From contig LVBO01000571.1 in NCBI GenBank assembly GCA_001604435.1, positions 1 to 7,937 of the forward strand: a stretch of 7,937 bases of DNA, in the 5' to 3' direction. Position numbers and translations under genes: made by a program. Of this stretch, positions 1 to 6,763 are shown in pieces; within the stretch, counting starts at the first letter, position 1; each line of letters opens with the position of its first letter. This stretch comes from Synergistales bacterium Syner_01 (GTDB lineage Bacteria > Synergistota > Synergistia > Synergistales > Aminobacteriaceae). The notes under the pieces were generated by a model, which did not search any database, was not told the DNA's origin, and was given only the letters and a program-made list of their open reading frames with translations.

Positions 1-575
1 AGCTGAAACAGCTTCTGGCCGAGATCGGAACGACCACCGTCTACGTCACACACGACCAGATAGAGGCCATGAGCATGGGCGACCGCATCGCGGTGATGCA
101 CGGCGGAACGGTCCAGCAGGTGGACTCCCCGACGACCGTTTACGACTACCCCGCGAACCGCTTCATCGGAGGATTCATCGGAAACCCGCCGATGAACTTT
201 CTCGAAGGGCAGGTCCGCAGGAGTGGCGGAGAAACCTGTGTCCGTCTGGGAGAGTTCGACGTGACGCCGACGCCCCGAATGCAGCCGGTCCTGAAGGAGT
301 ACGACGGCAAGCCCATCGTGCTGGGCATCAGGGCCGAGAACCTGGAGACGCTGCACGAACCGGCCCATGACGCCCTGCGAACCGATGTTCTGGTCGTGGA
401 GCCGCTCGGCTCGCAGAACCTGTTGACTGCGGCCTTCGGCGGCCATAGAATCAAGGTTTCCACGCACCCAGCATTTCCGGCGCGCGCCGGAGGCGAAGTC
501 TGGCTTCGCTTCCCTCCGGAGAGCGTTCGCTGGATCGATCCGGAAACAAAGCGCGCGCTCTATCCGTCGCTTTAG
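1..575 (+). CDS. Sugar ABC transporter ATP-binding subunit (MalK/UgpC/MsmK type), C-terminal part
   Basis: This gene is cut by the left edge; the reading frame is already open at base 3, so the ATG at 69 is internal. The visible part begins just before the H-loop, with TVYVTHDQIEAMSMGDRIAVM holding the switch histidine and the typical Q-x-E-A-M-S-M-x-D-R signature of CUT1 carbohydrate importers. It continues through the linker GFIGNPPMNFLEG into a C-terminal TOBE/MalK-like regulatory domain (LGIRAENLETL). The Walker A, Q-loop and LSGGQ segments lie outside the window. The protein would hydrolyse ATP at the cytoplasmic face to drive a binding-protein-dependent sugar importer. The permeases and binding protein are not visible and may lie to the left. 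The two glycoside enzymes that follow on the same strand suggest a glycosylglycerate or related small glycoside as cargo, which is an inference from context. ATPases of this group often serve several importers, so the substrate is not fixed by this sequence. Confidence 0.93.
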   Translation, partial: LKQLLAEIGTTTVYVTHDQIEAMSMGDRIAVMHGGTVQQVDSPTTVYDYPANRFIGGFIGNPPMNFLEGQVRRSGGETCVRLGEFDVTPTPRMQPVLKEYDGKPIVLGIRAENLETLHEPAHDALRTDVLVVEPLGSQNLLTAAFGGHRIKVSTHPAFPARAGGEVWLRFPPESVRWIDPETKRALYPSL

Positions 576-707
576 AGAACGGTCCGCTTCGTTCCGGATC
601 GCGCCGCCCCGCTGCTTGATCATGTACCCGCAACGAGACCAAGCATGGAGAACGGACATCGTTTCGCATGCTTCCGGCGGGCTTCGTCCGGGAGCGCTTA
701 TGAAGGC

Positions 708-715
708 AAGGGAGG
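708..715 (+). promoter_or_regulatory. Ribosome binding site fixing the GH63 start at 723
   Basis: AAGGGAGG lies 7 nt before the ATG at 723. An in-frame upstream ATG at 645 would add 26 residues, but I see no convincing Shine-Dalgarno sequence in front of it. The added residues (MENGHRFACFRR...) also do not look like the start of this family. The 723 start is therefore preferred. Confidence 0.8.
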
Positions 716-722
716 CTGTGCA

Positions 723-2060
723 ATGAACGCTTCACAGGAGACAACCGCGCTGCTGCAACAAGCCCGCGAGGTGCTCGACGAAAACTGGAAGGACGGATTC
801 ACCGTTCCCGCGCAGAACCAGTACCCATATCAGTGGTCCTGGGACTCCGCGTTCATCGCCGCCGGGTACGCCCGCTACGACCGGGAGCGAGCGCAACGCG
901 AACTCCGTTCTCTCTTCAACGCGCAGTGGACGGACGGGCGCGTGCCGCACATCGTCTTCCACAACGCGACCCCCGGCACATCGTACTTCCCGGATCCGGA
1001 CTTCTGGCGGACCGAACGAAACCCGTTCGCTCCTCTCTCCACCCGTTCTTCCGGGATCGTGCAGCCTCCGAACCACGCCACGGCAGTCCTCCATATCGTC
1101 CACTGCGCGGAAGAGGACGGGGAGAAGGCGGCGCTCGGCTTCGCGGGAGAAATGTTCCCGAAGCTGCGTGCATGGCACGACTGGCTCTACCGGGAACGCG
1201 ACCCGAGAGACGAGGGTGTGGTGTACATCATCCACCCGTGGGAGTCCGGCCAGGATAACTCCCCCCTGTGGGATCCCGTGCTGGCGCGGATGGACGTGCC
1301 GTCCGCACAGTTTTCCGGCTTCCGCAGAAGAGACACTCGCGCCGTAGCCCCCGAGGAACGGCCGTTGGACTCCGACTACGACCGATATATCTTTCTTGTG
1401 GACTTCTTCCGGCAGAGGGGATACGACGAACGGAAGATCTTCGGCGACGGCTGTCCGTTTCTGGTACAGGACGTCCTGTTCAACACGCTGCTCTGCCGCG
1501 CGGAACAGGACATGGCGGAGCTGGCCCGTCTTCTGGGCGAAGACCACGCGCCGTTCGAAGCGCGCGCTCGCCGCACCGCCGACGCCGTGAACAGGAAGCT
1601 GTGGGACGGCGACAGAGGCTACTACGCCGACTACGACCTCGCCTCGGAAAAGCCGATACCTATGCCCGCGCTGGCCGGTTTTTCCCCCCTCTTCGCCCGC
1701 ATCCCCGGCGAGGAGCGTGCGGAGACGATGCTGCACCGCCTGTTCACCCCTTCGTTCGGCCTTGGAGCGGAGCAGAAGGGGTATCCCGCGTCCAGCTACG
1801 ACCGGGAAGCGCCGGAATACTCCCCGAGGCGCTACTGGCGCGGCCCGACGTGGATTCATATGAACTGGCTGTTGATGCACGGTCTGAGGGCGTACGGCCG
1901 AAACGATCAGGCGGAACGACTCCGGCGCGCAATCGCGGAACTCCCGGCAAAGGGAGGCTTTCGGGAGTACTTCAACCCTGAAACGGGAGAGGGGCACGGC
2001 GCACACCGTTTCTCATGGACTGCGGCGCTGCTGATCGACGTGCTGCACGAGCGGATTTAA
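723..2060 (+). CDS. GH63-family glucosylglycerate / mannosylglycerate hydrolase
   Basis: This 445-residue, probably cytoplasmic enzyme has no signal peptide. It resembles the bacterial GH63 (alpha/alpha)6-barrel hydrolases that split 2-O-alpha-glucosyl- or mannosyl-D-glycerate into the sugar and D-glycerate by an inverting mechanism. Seen in sequence: NWKDGFTVPAQNQYPYQWSWD at residues 21-41 (barrel entrance and substrate pocket), HPWESGQDNSPLWD at 171-184, YWRGPTWIHMNWLL at 371-384, and GGFREYFNPETGEG at 411-424. D178 and E415 are the likely acid and base. From memory, the characterised Mycolicibacterium hassiacum glucosylglycerate hydrolase uses D182 and E419 in a protein of nearly equal length, so both sites match with the same offset of four. 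Residues R213, Y219 and Y371 are candidates for glycerate contacts, but that is a weaker recollection. The gene lies 147 bases after the ABC ATPase with no terminator between, and 58 bases before the GH13 gene, so one transcript is likely. The sequence alone does not settle glucosyl versus mannosyl preference. Amylo-1,6-glucosidase or trehalase-like names from automatic annotation would reflect only the fold. Confidence 0.85.
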   Translation: MNASQETTALLQQAREVLDENWKDGFTVPAQNQYPYQWSWDSAFIAAGYARYDRERAQRELRSLFNAQWTDGRVPHIVFHNATPGTSYFPDPDFWRTERNPFAPLSTRSSGIVQPPNHATAVLHIVHCAEEDGEKAALGFAGEMFPKLRAWHDWLYRERDPRDEGVVYIIHPWESGQDNSPLWDPVLARMDVPSAQFSGFRRRDTRAVAPEERPLDSDYDRYIFLVDFFRQRGYDERKIFGDGCPFLVQDVLFNTLLCRAEQDMAELARLLGEDHAPFEARARRTADAVNRKLWDGDRGYYADYDLASEKPIPMPALAGFSPLFARIPGEERAETMLHRLFTPSFGLGAEQKGYPASSYDREAPEYSPRRYWRGPTWIHMNWLLMHGLRAYGRNDQAERLRRAIAELPAKGGFREYFNPETGEGHGAHRFSWTAALLIDVLHERI

Positions 2061-2118
2061 GTTCTTTGCACCGCTCTTCGCACATCGTTTCACAACTCTT
2101 CTCGAAGGAGCATGCACA

Positions 2119-3870
2119 ATGAACGACACACGCGCACGCATCAAGAGGCTGCTGACATTTCTCTACGGAGAGGAGGAGGCGGAACGCGCGCGGCCGGGGC
2201 TGGAGGCGCTGATGGATTCGTACCGAGGGAAAATCCCGGCCCCTTCGCGAAGAGCGTATCTACCGGACGAACGGGACTCCATCCTCATCACTTACGGAGA
2301 CCAGTTCCGCGCGCCCGGAGAGCACCCCCTCCGCACATTGCGGGGCTTCCTGGATACACACCTCGAGGGGTGCGTCAGCGGCGTGCACATTCTCCCCTGC
2401 TTCCCCTACACCTCCGACGACGGTTTCTCCGTCGTCGACTACCGGCGCGTGGATCCGGAGCTGGGGGACTGGAACGACATCGCCGCGCTGGGAGAGCGAT
2501 ACCGCTTGATGCTGGACTTCGTCGCCAACCACGTCTCGCGCCGGAGCGACTGGTTCGCCTCTTTTCTCCGCGGGGAACACCCCTACACGGACTACTTCAT
2601 CACCCCTCCCGAAGACGCGGACCTCTCGCGAGCGGTGCGACCCCGCACGCTGCCGCTGCTGACAAAGGTTGAGACGGTCGGCGGCGAACGGAGCGTCTGG
2701 ACGACCTTCAGCGCCGACCAGATCGATCTGAACTACGCCGCGCCGCGCGTGCTGCTGGAGATGACCGACATCCTGCTCCACTACGCGTTCAGGGGGGCGG
2801 AGATCATCCGGCTGGACGCCATCGCCTACCTCTGGAAGACTCCCGGAACATCCTGCATCCACCTGCCGAAAACGCATGCAGTGGTCAGATTTTGGCGCGC
2901 CGTGCTCGACGACGTCGCCCCGCACGTGCTGCTGATCACCGAAACCAACGTTCCTCACGCCGAAAACGTCGGTTACTTCGGCGAGGCGCGGGAAGACGGA
3001 CGCGGGACGGACGAAGCACAGATGGTGTACAACTTTTCGCTGGCGCCGCTGACGCTCCACGCCCTGTCCACGGGGGACGCGACCGTCCTCTCGAAGTGGG
3101 CTTCGGAGCTGACCCCCCCGGCGCGCGGAGCGACCTTCTTCAACTTTATCGCCTCGCACGACGGCATCGGAGTGACGCCCGCCAGGGACATCCTGAGCGA
3201 CGAACAGGTGCGGGCGCTTGCGGAGCGCGCGCTCGCTCATGGCGGGCACGTCTCGTACAAGACGAACGCCGACGGCTCCATCAGTCCGTACGAACTGAAC
3301 ATCACCCTCTACGACTTCCTGAACGATCCGGCGAAACCAGAGCCGGGGACGGACACAGCGCGTTTTATCGCCTCTCAGGCAATCCTGCTCTCGCTCGCCG
3401 GAGTCCCGGGTATCTACGTCCACAGCCTCTTCGGCTCGCGCAACTGCCATGAATGCTTCGCCGAAACCGGACGAGCGCGCTCCCTGAACCGCAAGAAGTT
3501 CGACCGCTCGGCGCTGGAAGAGGCGATCGTCGATCCTGCGGAGCGTCCCGGACGGATCTTCAACGAAATGCGCCGCCTGCTCCGCGTCCGCCGCGAAGAG
3601 CAGGCCTTCCACCCGGAAGGCCTGCAGAAGGTGCTTGACATCGGCGAGGGGCTGTTCGCGCTGCTGCGAACACCACCCGATGGGGGGCGCCCGGTGCTCT
3701 GCCTTCAGAACATCTCCTCAAGCCCCCAGCGCGTCACGGTCGGCGCAGATCACCTTCCCGGCCTTGGCGGAAGGCGCCGCGACCTGCTCACGGACGCGGA
3801 GTACCGGACGGAGCGCGGCGTCGCGGAGGTCGTTCTGAAGCCTTATGGGACCTGCTGGTTGACGCGATGA
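2119..3870 (+). CDS. GH13_18 glycoside phosphorylase, probably glucosylglycerate phosphorylase
   Basis: This 583-residue alpha-amylase-superfamily enzyme follows AAGGAG at 2105-2110, 8 nt before the ATG. It shows the retaining GH13 apparatus: HILPCFPYTSDDGFSVVDY (residues 90-108), LDFVANHVS (132-140), RLDAIAYLWK (231-240, nucleophile D233), ITETNVPHAENVGYFG (273-288, acid/base E275) and FIASHDGIG (343-351, transition-state D348). The SDDGFSV stretch and missing signal peptide fit sucrose-phosphorylase-type enzymes (subfamily 18), which transfer glucose to phosphate. The length exceeds true sucrose phosphorylases (about 490 residues) and is closer to glucosylglycerate phosphorylases such as the Meiothermus enzyme and E. 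coli YcjM. ETNVPHAEN after the acid/base glutamate also looks like that group. The expected reaction is glucosylglycerate plus phosphate giving alpha-glucose 1-phosphate and D-glycerate, saving one ATP relative to hydrolysis. The adjacent glycosylglycerate hydrolase supports this reading. Alternatives are sucrose or sucrose 6-phosphate phosphorylase. Fold and subfamily are near certain; the substrate is less so. Confidence 0.85.
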   Translation: MNDTRARIKRLLTFLYGEEEAERARPGLEALMDSYRGKIPAPSRRAYLPDERDSILITYGDQFRAPGEHPLRTLRGFLDTHLEGCVSGVHILPCFPYTSDDGFSVVDYRRVDPELGDWNDIAALGERYRLMLDFVANHVSRRSDWFASFLRGEHPYTDYFITPPEDADLSRAVRPRTLPLLTKVETVGGERSVWTTFSADQIDLNYAAPRVLLEMTDILLHYAFRGAEIIRLDAIAYLWKTPGTSCIHLPKTHAVVRFWRAVLDDVAPHVLLITETNVPHAENVGYFGEAREDGRGTDEAQMVYNFSLAPLTLHALSTGDATVLSKWASELTPPARGATFFNFIASHDGIGVTPARDILSDEQVRALAERALAHGGHVSYKTNADGSISPYELNITLYDFLNDPAKPEPGTDTARFIASQAILLSLAGVPGIYVHSLFGSRNCHECFAETGRARSLNRKKFDRSALEEAIVDPAERPGRIFNEMRRLLRVRREEQAFHPEGLQKVLDIGEGLFALLRTPPDGGRPVLCLQNISSSPQRVTVGADHLPGLGGRRRDLLTDAEYRTERGVAEVVLKPYGTCWLTR

Positions 3871-3900
3871 CATCGGAGAGCGAACAACGAACCGACGGAC

Positions 3901-3940
3901 AGAACGAACGGGCGCATCCACCGACGCGCCCGTTCGTTCT
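3901..3940. terminator. Inverted repeat between convergent genes, probable bidirectional terminator
   Basis: A perfect 15-bp inverted repeat, AGAACGAACGGGCGC at 3901-3915 and its complement at 3926-3940, encloses a 10-nt loop. It sits 30 bases after the phosphorylase stop and 25 bases beyond the symporter stop on the other strand. Both genes run towards it, as expected of a shared terminator. It is atypical because neither side is followed by a clear T-tract; the + side continues TGAGAAGG. It might work as a weak intrinsic terminator or as an RNA 3'-end stabiliser. Confidence 0.6.
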
Positions 3941-3965
3941 TGAGAAGGAGGAAACGAATACAGAA

Positions 3966-5159
3966 TCAGGAGGCTTCGCCCGACGGCTCTTCCTCCGCAA
4001 GTGTTCCGTAGATCCTGTCGACGACCACCGCGATCGCGCCGTCGCCCGTCACGTTGCAGGCCGTCCCGAAGCTGTCCTGCGCCACGTAGAGCGCGATCAT
4101 CAGCGAAAGGAGCGTCTGATCGAAGCCGAGCATGGTCTGGAGCAGCCCCAGGGCGGCCATCACCGATCCTCCGGGCACTCCCGGAGCGGCCACCATCGTG
4201 ACGCCGAGCATCATGATGAAGCCGATCATCGTGACGAACGAGAAGGAGATGCCGTTCAGCACCATGATCGCCATCGCGCAGCTCGTGATGGTGATAGTGC
4301 TCCCCGACATGTGGATGGTGGCGCAGAGCGGGACGACGAAGTTCGCCACTCCTCTGCGGACTCCGTTGCGGACGCTCTGCTCGAGCGTGACGGGAATGGT
4401 CGCCGCCGACGACTGCGTTCCGAGAGCCGTCAAATAGGCGGGAAGCATCGTCCGCAGCAGCCTGACCGGGTTTTTGCCGCCGATGAGTCCGGCTGCGACG
4501 TACTGGATGATCAGCACGCTCAAATGAAGCGCGATGATGATCAAAAAGACCTTCAGGAAGACCGAGAGGATTTCCGCCACCTGTCCGGCGTGCGTCATGT
4601 TCGCGAAGATGCCGGCGATGTGGAAGGGAAGCAGCGGAATGATGATCCCCTTGATGAGCTTCTCTATGATCTGTTGGAACTCCTTGAATCCCCGCTGGAG
4701 CGCGCCGCTGCGTATGGCCGCCATTCCGAGGCCGAGGGTGAACGCCAACAGCAGCGCCGTCATCACCCCCATCAACGGCGGCATTTCGACGTTGAAGAGC
4801 GCGGGGAGCAGCGCGTGCTCGGGATTCCCCGGATCGTCGAGCACAATGCTCCCCGGCGTCAGAAAGAGCGGGAAGAGCGCGCTGTTCACGAAGAAGGCGG
4901 CGAGCCCCGCCATGACGGTCGAGGAATAGGCGATGCCCGCCGTCATGCCGAGCAGCTTCCCCGCTCCGGCCTCCAGCTCGCCGATGCCGGGCGCCACGAA
5001 GCCGATGATGATGAGCGGGATGACGAAACCGAGAAAGTTGCCGAAAAGACCGTTGAAGGTCGCCAGAATCCGCACGGGAAGAACCCCGCCGAACGCGCCG
5101 ATGAGCATGCCCACGACGATGCCGATCACCAGCTTGGGGATGAGACCGACTTTTTTCAT
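3966..5159 (-). CDS. DAACS-family amino acid/dicarboxylate:cation symporter with altered binding motifs
   Basis: This 397-residue, very hydrophobic inner-membrane protein has the GltPh/EAAT family layout: an N-terminal MKK then a helix, the re-entrant hairpin 1 serine motif TQSSAATIPVT (248-258), the TM7 unwound segment PLCATIHMSGSTITI (277-291), hairpin 2 APGVPGGSVMA (325-335), and TM8 AQDSFGTACNVTGD (360-373). It should import a small carboxylate or amino acid with cations. Set against GltPh, the usual NMDGT motif reads HMSGS (H283, S285, S287). The TM8 arginine that holds an acidic side chain (R397 in GltPh) is replaced by G365. D362, T366, N369 and D373 are kept. This argues against a typical aspartate/glutamate carrier, though related sequences annotated only as dicarboxylate/amino acid:cation symporters share such motifs. 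The start is supported by GAGGTGG on the complementary strand (5167-5173), 7 nt before the ATG. The gene is transcribed divergently from the YkvI gene and convergently with the phosphorylase. The substrate is unknown. Confidence 0.92.
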   Translation of the reverse strand: MKKVGLIPKLVIGIVVGMLIGAFGGVLPVRILATFNGLFGNFLGFVIPLIIIGFVAPGIGELEAGAGKLLGMTAGIAYSSTVMAGLAAFFVNSALFPLFLTPGSIVLDDPGNPEHALLPALFNVEMPPLMGVMTALLLAFTLGLGMAAIRSGALQRGFKEFQQIIEKLIKGIIIPLLPFHIAGIFANMTHAGQVAEILSVFLKVFLIIIALHLSVLIIQYVAAGLIGGKNPVRLLRTMLPAYLTALGTQSSAATIPVTLEQSVRNGVRRGVANFVVPLCATIHMSGSTITITSCAMAIMVLNGISFSFVTMIGFIMMLGVTMVAAPGVPGGSVMAALGLLQTMLGFDQTLLSLMIALYVAQDSFGTACNVTGDGAIAVVVDRIYGTLAEEEPSGEAS

Positions 5160-5174
5160 AGTGCATCCACCTCT

Positions 5175-5225
5175 CCGTAGAATGGCCTGCCGAACACGGC
5201 GGAGACCTTTCGACGTATTCTACGG
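5175..5225 (-). repeat. 9-bp inverted repeat in the symporter leader next to its ribosome binding site
   Basis: CCGTAGAAT at 5175-5183 is perfectly complementary to ATTCTACGG at 5217-5225, with 33 bases between. An inner GCCG-AACA-CGGC hairpin (5189-5200) lies within the loop. In the - strand transcript the structure ends one nucleotide before the GAGGTGG Shine-Dalgarno sequence of the symporter. No T-tract follows, so it is not an intrinsic terminator. It may affect ribosome access or be a binding site in DNA. Confidence 0.55.
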
Positions 5226-5391
5226 GAAGGCCGACCGCTTGGCAACGCAACGCATAGGCAATAAGCTACGTATACCGTCCGGTTCCTTTTTTTAGTATAC
5301 TCGCACTCGATGAAGAAACCCCGAAAATAAATTTTTCTCCGTGCGTTTCCGTTGTTTTTATTCCTTCACTTTTTCAGTTTATATTTTTAGC

Positions 5392-5420
5392 TTGACAGAG
5401 CAATCCCTTCATTTTAAGAT
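5392..5420 (+). promoter_or_regulatory. Sigma-70-type promoter for the YkvI-family gene
   Basis: A consensus -35 box TTGACA (5392-5397) is followed after exactly 17 nt by TAAGAT (5415-5420), one mismatch from the TATAAT -10 consensus. An AT-rich tract just upstream (TTTATATTTTTAG, 5378-5390) resembles an UP element. Transcription would begin near 5427, giving a leader of roughly 140 nt before the ATG at 5567. Confidence 0.75.
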
Positions 5421-5439
5421 TATCCGCAAATTTTCGTCC

Positions 5440-5560
5440 GGACCGGCGAATCTCTCCGCACTGTGAGCAATAATCTGCTGGTTCGATTTCCCGGTCTCCT
5501 CCACAGAGGACGAGAAAGTTTTTTCAGGAGAGAGCTCTATCCGAACACCACAAAGGAGGG
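5440..5560 (+). promoter_or_regulatory. Possible structured leader with competing stems before the YkvI-family gene
   Basis: Three helices can be drawn by eye and they compete for the same bases. GGACCGG (5440-5446) pairs with CCGGTCT (5491-5497). TCCTC (5497-5501) pairs with GAGGA (5506-5510), followed eight bases later by TTTTTT (5519-5524). TCCTCC (5497-5502) can instead pair with the Shine-Dalgarno sequence GGAGGG (5555-5560). This layout could serve translational control or attenuation, but I recognise no known riboswitch class. Short pyrimidine and purine runs pair easily by chance, so this remains a suggestion. Confidence 0.3.
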
Positions 5561-5566
5561 TTTTGT

Positions 5567-6694
5567 ATGGAAAATGAGAAAAAAAGCAGTCCGCTTGGAT
5601 TTTTCATGAATTACAGTTGGTACAAAAAATACCTGCTGCCGGGTTTTATCGCGCAGTCGGTGCTTATCGCGGGAGGGTACGGCACGGGCCGGGAACTGGT
5701 GGAATACTTCGGCCAATACGGACCGACGGGCGGTCTCATGGGCATGGGACTGACATTCGTTCTGTGGGCGGCGCTCTTCGCTCTCAGTTTTGAATTCGCC
5801 AGAGTCTTCAAGGCATATGACTACCGGACGTTTTTCGAACGGCTCATCGGCAAAGGATGGATTATCTACGAAATAGCTTTCATCGTCCTCCTCTGTCTCA
5901 TCATGGGCGTCGTGGGCGCGGCATCCGGCAGCATTCTTCGCGATTCCTTCGGTCTTCCGCCCATTGTAGGATCCGGCATTTTCCTCGTCTGCGTGGCATA
6001 CCTCACCTATAGCGGCAGCAAAACTATCGAAGTGGCTCTTTCTCTGTGGTCGTATCTTCTGTACGCGATTTTCATCGTCTTCCTGGTCCTCGGATTTACC
6101 CATTTCGGTGAGGCCATCTCCGCAAATTTCGCGGCCGGAACGATCAAAGAGGGATGGCAGATGGGGGGCTTTAAATACGCTTTCTACAATATCGCGGTGA
6201 CTTCGACGGTGCTGTTCTCCCTGAACTACTTGGAGAGTCGGAGGGAAGCTATCCTCTCGGGTATCGCGGCGGCGCTGATCTGCATTATCCCGGCGGTCTT
6301 CTTCTATGTGGTCATGATAGGCTTCTACCCCGACGTGTTGAGCATGGAGATACCCTCGAACGGGATCATTGCGCAACTCGGCGTGAAATTCCTTCTGCCC
6401 GTCTGGTTGATCGTCCTTTTCGGCACCATGATCGAGACGGGCGTCGGCTTCTTCCACTCCATCAACGAGCGAATCAACGCCACCCTGATCGAGAAGAGGG
6501 GCAAAGGCATGAGCAACCTGGCCAGAGGCGCCGTCGGCGCTTTGCTTTCCATCATGGGACTGCTTATCTCCAACTTCGGACTGATCGGGCTCATCGCTCA
6601 AGGGTACGGAACGATAAGCTGGGTATTCTTCATCCTTCAGGGAGTCGGTCTCTTCACCATCGGTATTTACAAGATCGCAACGCAGGGGAAATAA
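5567..6694 (+). CDS. YkvI-family integral membrane protein (putative APC-superfamily transporter)
   Basis: This 375-residue protein has about ten hydrophobic segments, estimated near residues 23-40, 54-75, 100-118, 135-150, 160-178, 203-217, 227-253, 265-290, 322-340 and 347-370. Its N-terminal PGFIAQSVLIAGGYGTGRELVEYF is characteristic of the uncharacterised YkvI family, related to the amino acid-polyamine-organocation transporters. A glycine-rich unwound first helix (AGGYGTG, 35-41) would form the substrate site in that fold. A conserved-looking loop, GTMIETGVGFFHSINERIN, lies at 286-304. The start follows AAAGGAGGG (5552-5560) with good spacing. A strong promoter and long leader precede it, and a hairpin terminator follows directly, so it is probably transcribed alone. 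The neighbouring symporter and aminotransferase suggest amino-acid-related cargo, but that rests on context only. No substrate is known for the family as far as I recall. Confidence 0.85.
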   Translation: MENEKKSSPLGFFMNYSWYKKYLLPGFIAQSVLIAGGYGTGRELVEYFGQYGPTGGLMGMGLTFVLWAALFALSFEFARVFKAYDYRTFFERLIGKGWIIYEIAFIVLLCLIMGVVGAASGSILRDSFGLPPIVGSGIFLVCVAYLTYSGSKTIEVALSLWSYLLYAIFIVFLVLGFTHFGEAISANFAAGTIKEGWQMGGFKYAFYNIAVTSTVLFSLNYLESRREAILSGIAAALICIIPAVFFYVVMIGFYPDVLSMEIPSNGIIAQLGVKFLLPVWLIVLFGTMIETGVGFFHSINERINATLIEKRGKGMSNLARGAVGALLSIMGLLISNFGLIGLIAQGYGTISWVFFILQGVGLFTIGIYKIATQGK

Positions 6695-6706
6695 CCTCGG
6701 TTCGAA

Positions 6707-6760
6707 AAAAGAAGAGGAGCGCCCCTTTGCAGACTTCTCGAGGGGCGCTCCTCTTCTTTT
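6707..6760. terminator. Bidirectional intrinsic terminator shared by convergent genes
   Basis: A perfect 20-bp stem (6707-6726 with 6741-6760) encloses a 14-nt loop. The arms run AAAAGAAGAGGAGCGCCCCT and its complement, so each strand ends in TTCTTTT after a GC-rich core (AGGAGCGCCCCT). It begins 12 bases after the YkvI stop and ends 3 bases before the aminotransferase stop on the other strand, and so serves both. Confidence 0.92.
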
Positions 6761-6763
6761 GCG

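Larger units (their letters stand above)
5160..5566. other. Divergent intergenic regulatory region (407 bases)
   Basis: This AT-richer stretch holds the control regions of two divergent transporter genes. It contains no credible coding sequence; the only tiny ATG frame (5310-5330) codes for six residues. On the + side are a strong promoter and a long leader for the YkvI gene. On the - side are a 9-bp inverted repeat and the ribosome binding site of the symporter. Two GTATAC palindromes lie at 5270-5275 and 5295-5300. The second is part of the palindrome AGTATACT, which could act as a -10 box (TATACT) for the symporter, but I see no good -35 box for it. Confidence 0.7.

Noticed and set aside
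577..594. GAACG/CGTTC short inverted repeat just after the ABC ATPase stop, as a terminator
   Set aside because: Only five base pairs with no T-tract. The downstream genes are more simply read as part of the same transcript.
645..722. Upstream extension of the GH63 protein by 26 residues
   Set aside because: There is no ribosome binding site before 645, while AAGGGAGG sits at ideal distance before the ATG at 723.
732..2006. A 424-codon open frame on the - strand across the GH63 gene
   Set aside because: GC-rich codon use leaves few stops on the opposite strand. The translation is V/R-rich with no recognisable domain, while the + strand frame carries the catalytic motifs.
2260..3612. A 450-codon open frame on the - strand across the GH13 gene
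   Set aside because: Same reason: it is antisense to a gene with all GH13 catalytic residues in place and has no recognisable motif of its own.
3867..5180. A 437-codon open frame on the + strand whose ATG overlaps the phosphorylase stop (ATGA), resembling a translationally coupled gene
   Set aside because: It lies antisense to the symporter, which has clear family motifs. Its translation is a monotonous run of R, H, D and E, as expected from reading a hydrophobic membrane gene backwards. I see no ribosome binding site of note for it.
5537..6601. A 354-codon open frame on the - strand across the YkvI gene
   Set aside because: It is a charged antisense shadow of a membrane protein gene. The + strand frame has the promoter, a strong ribosome binding site, recognisable family sequence and a terminator.
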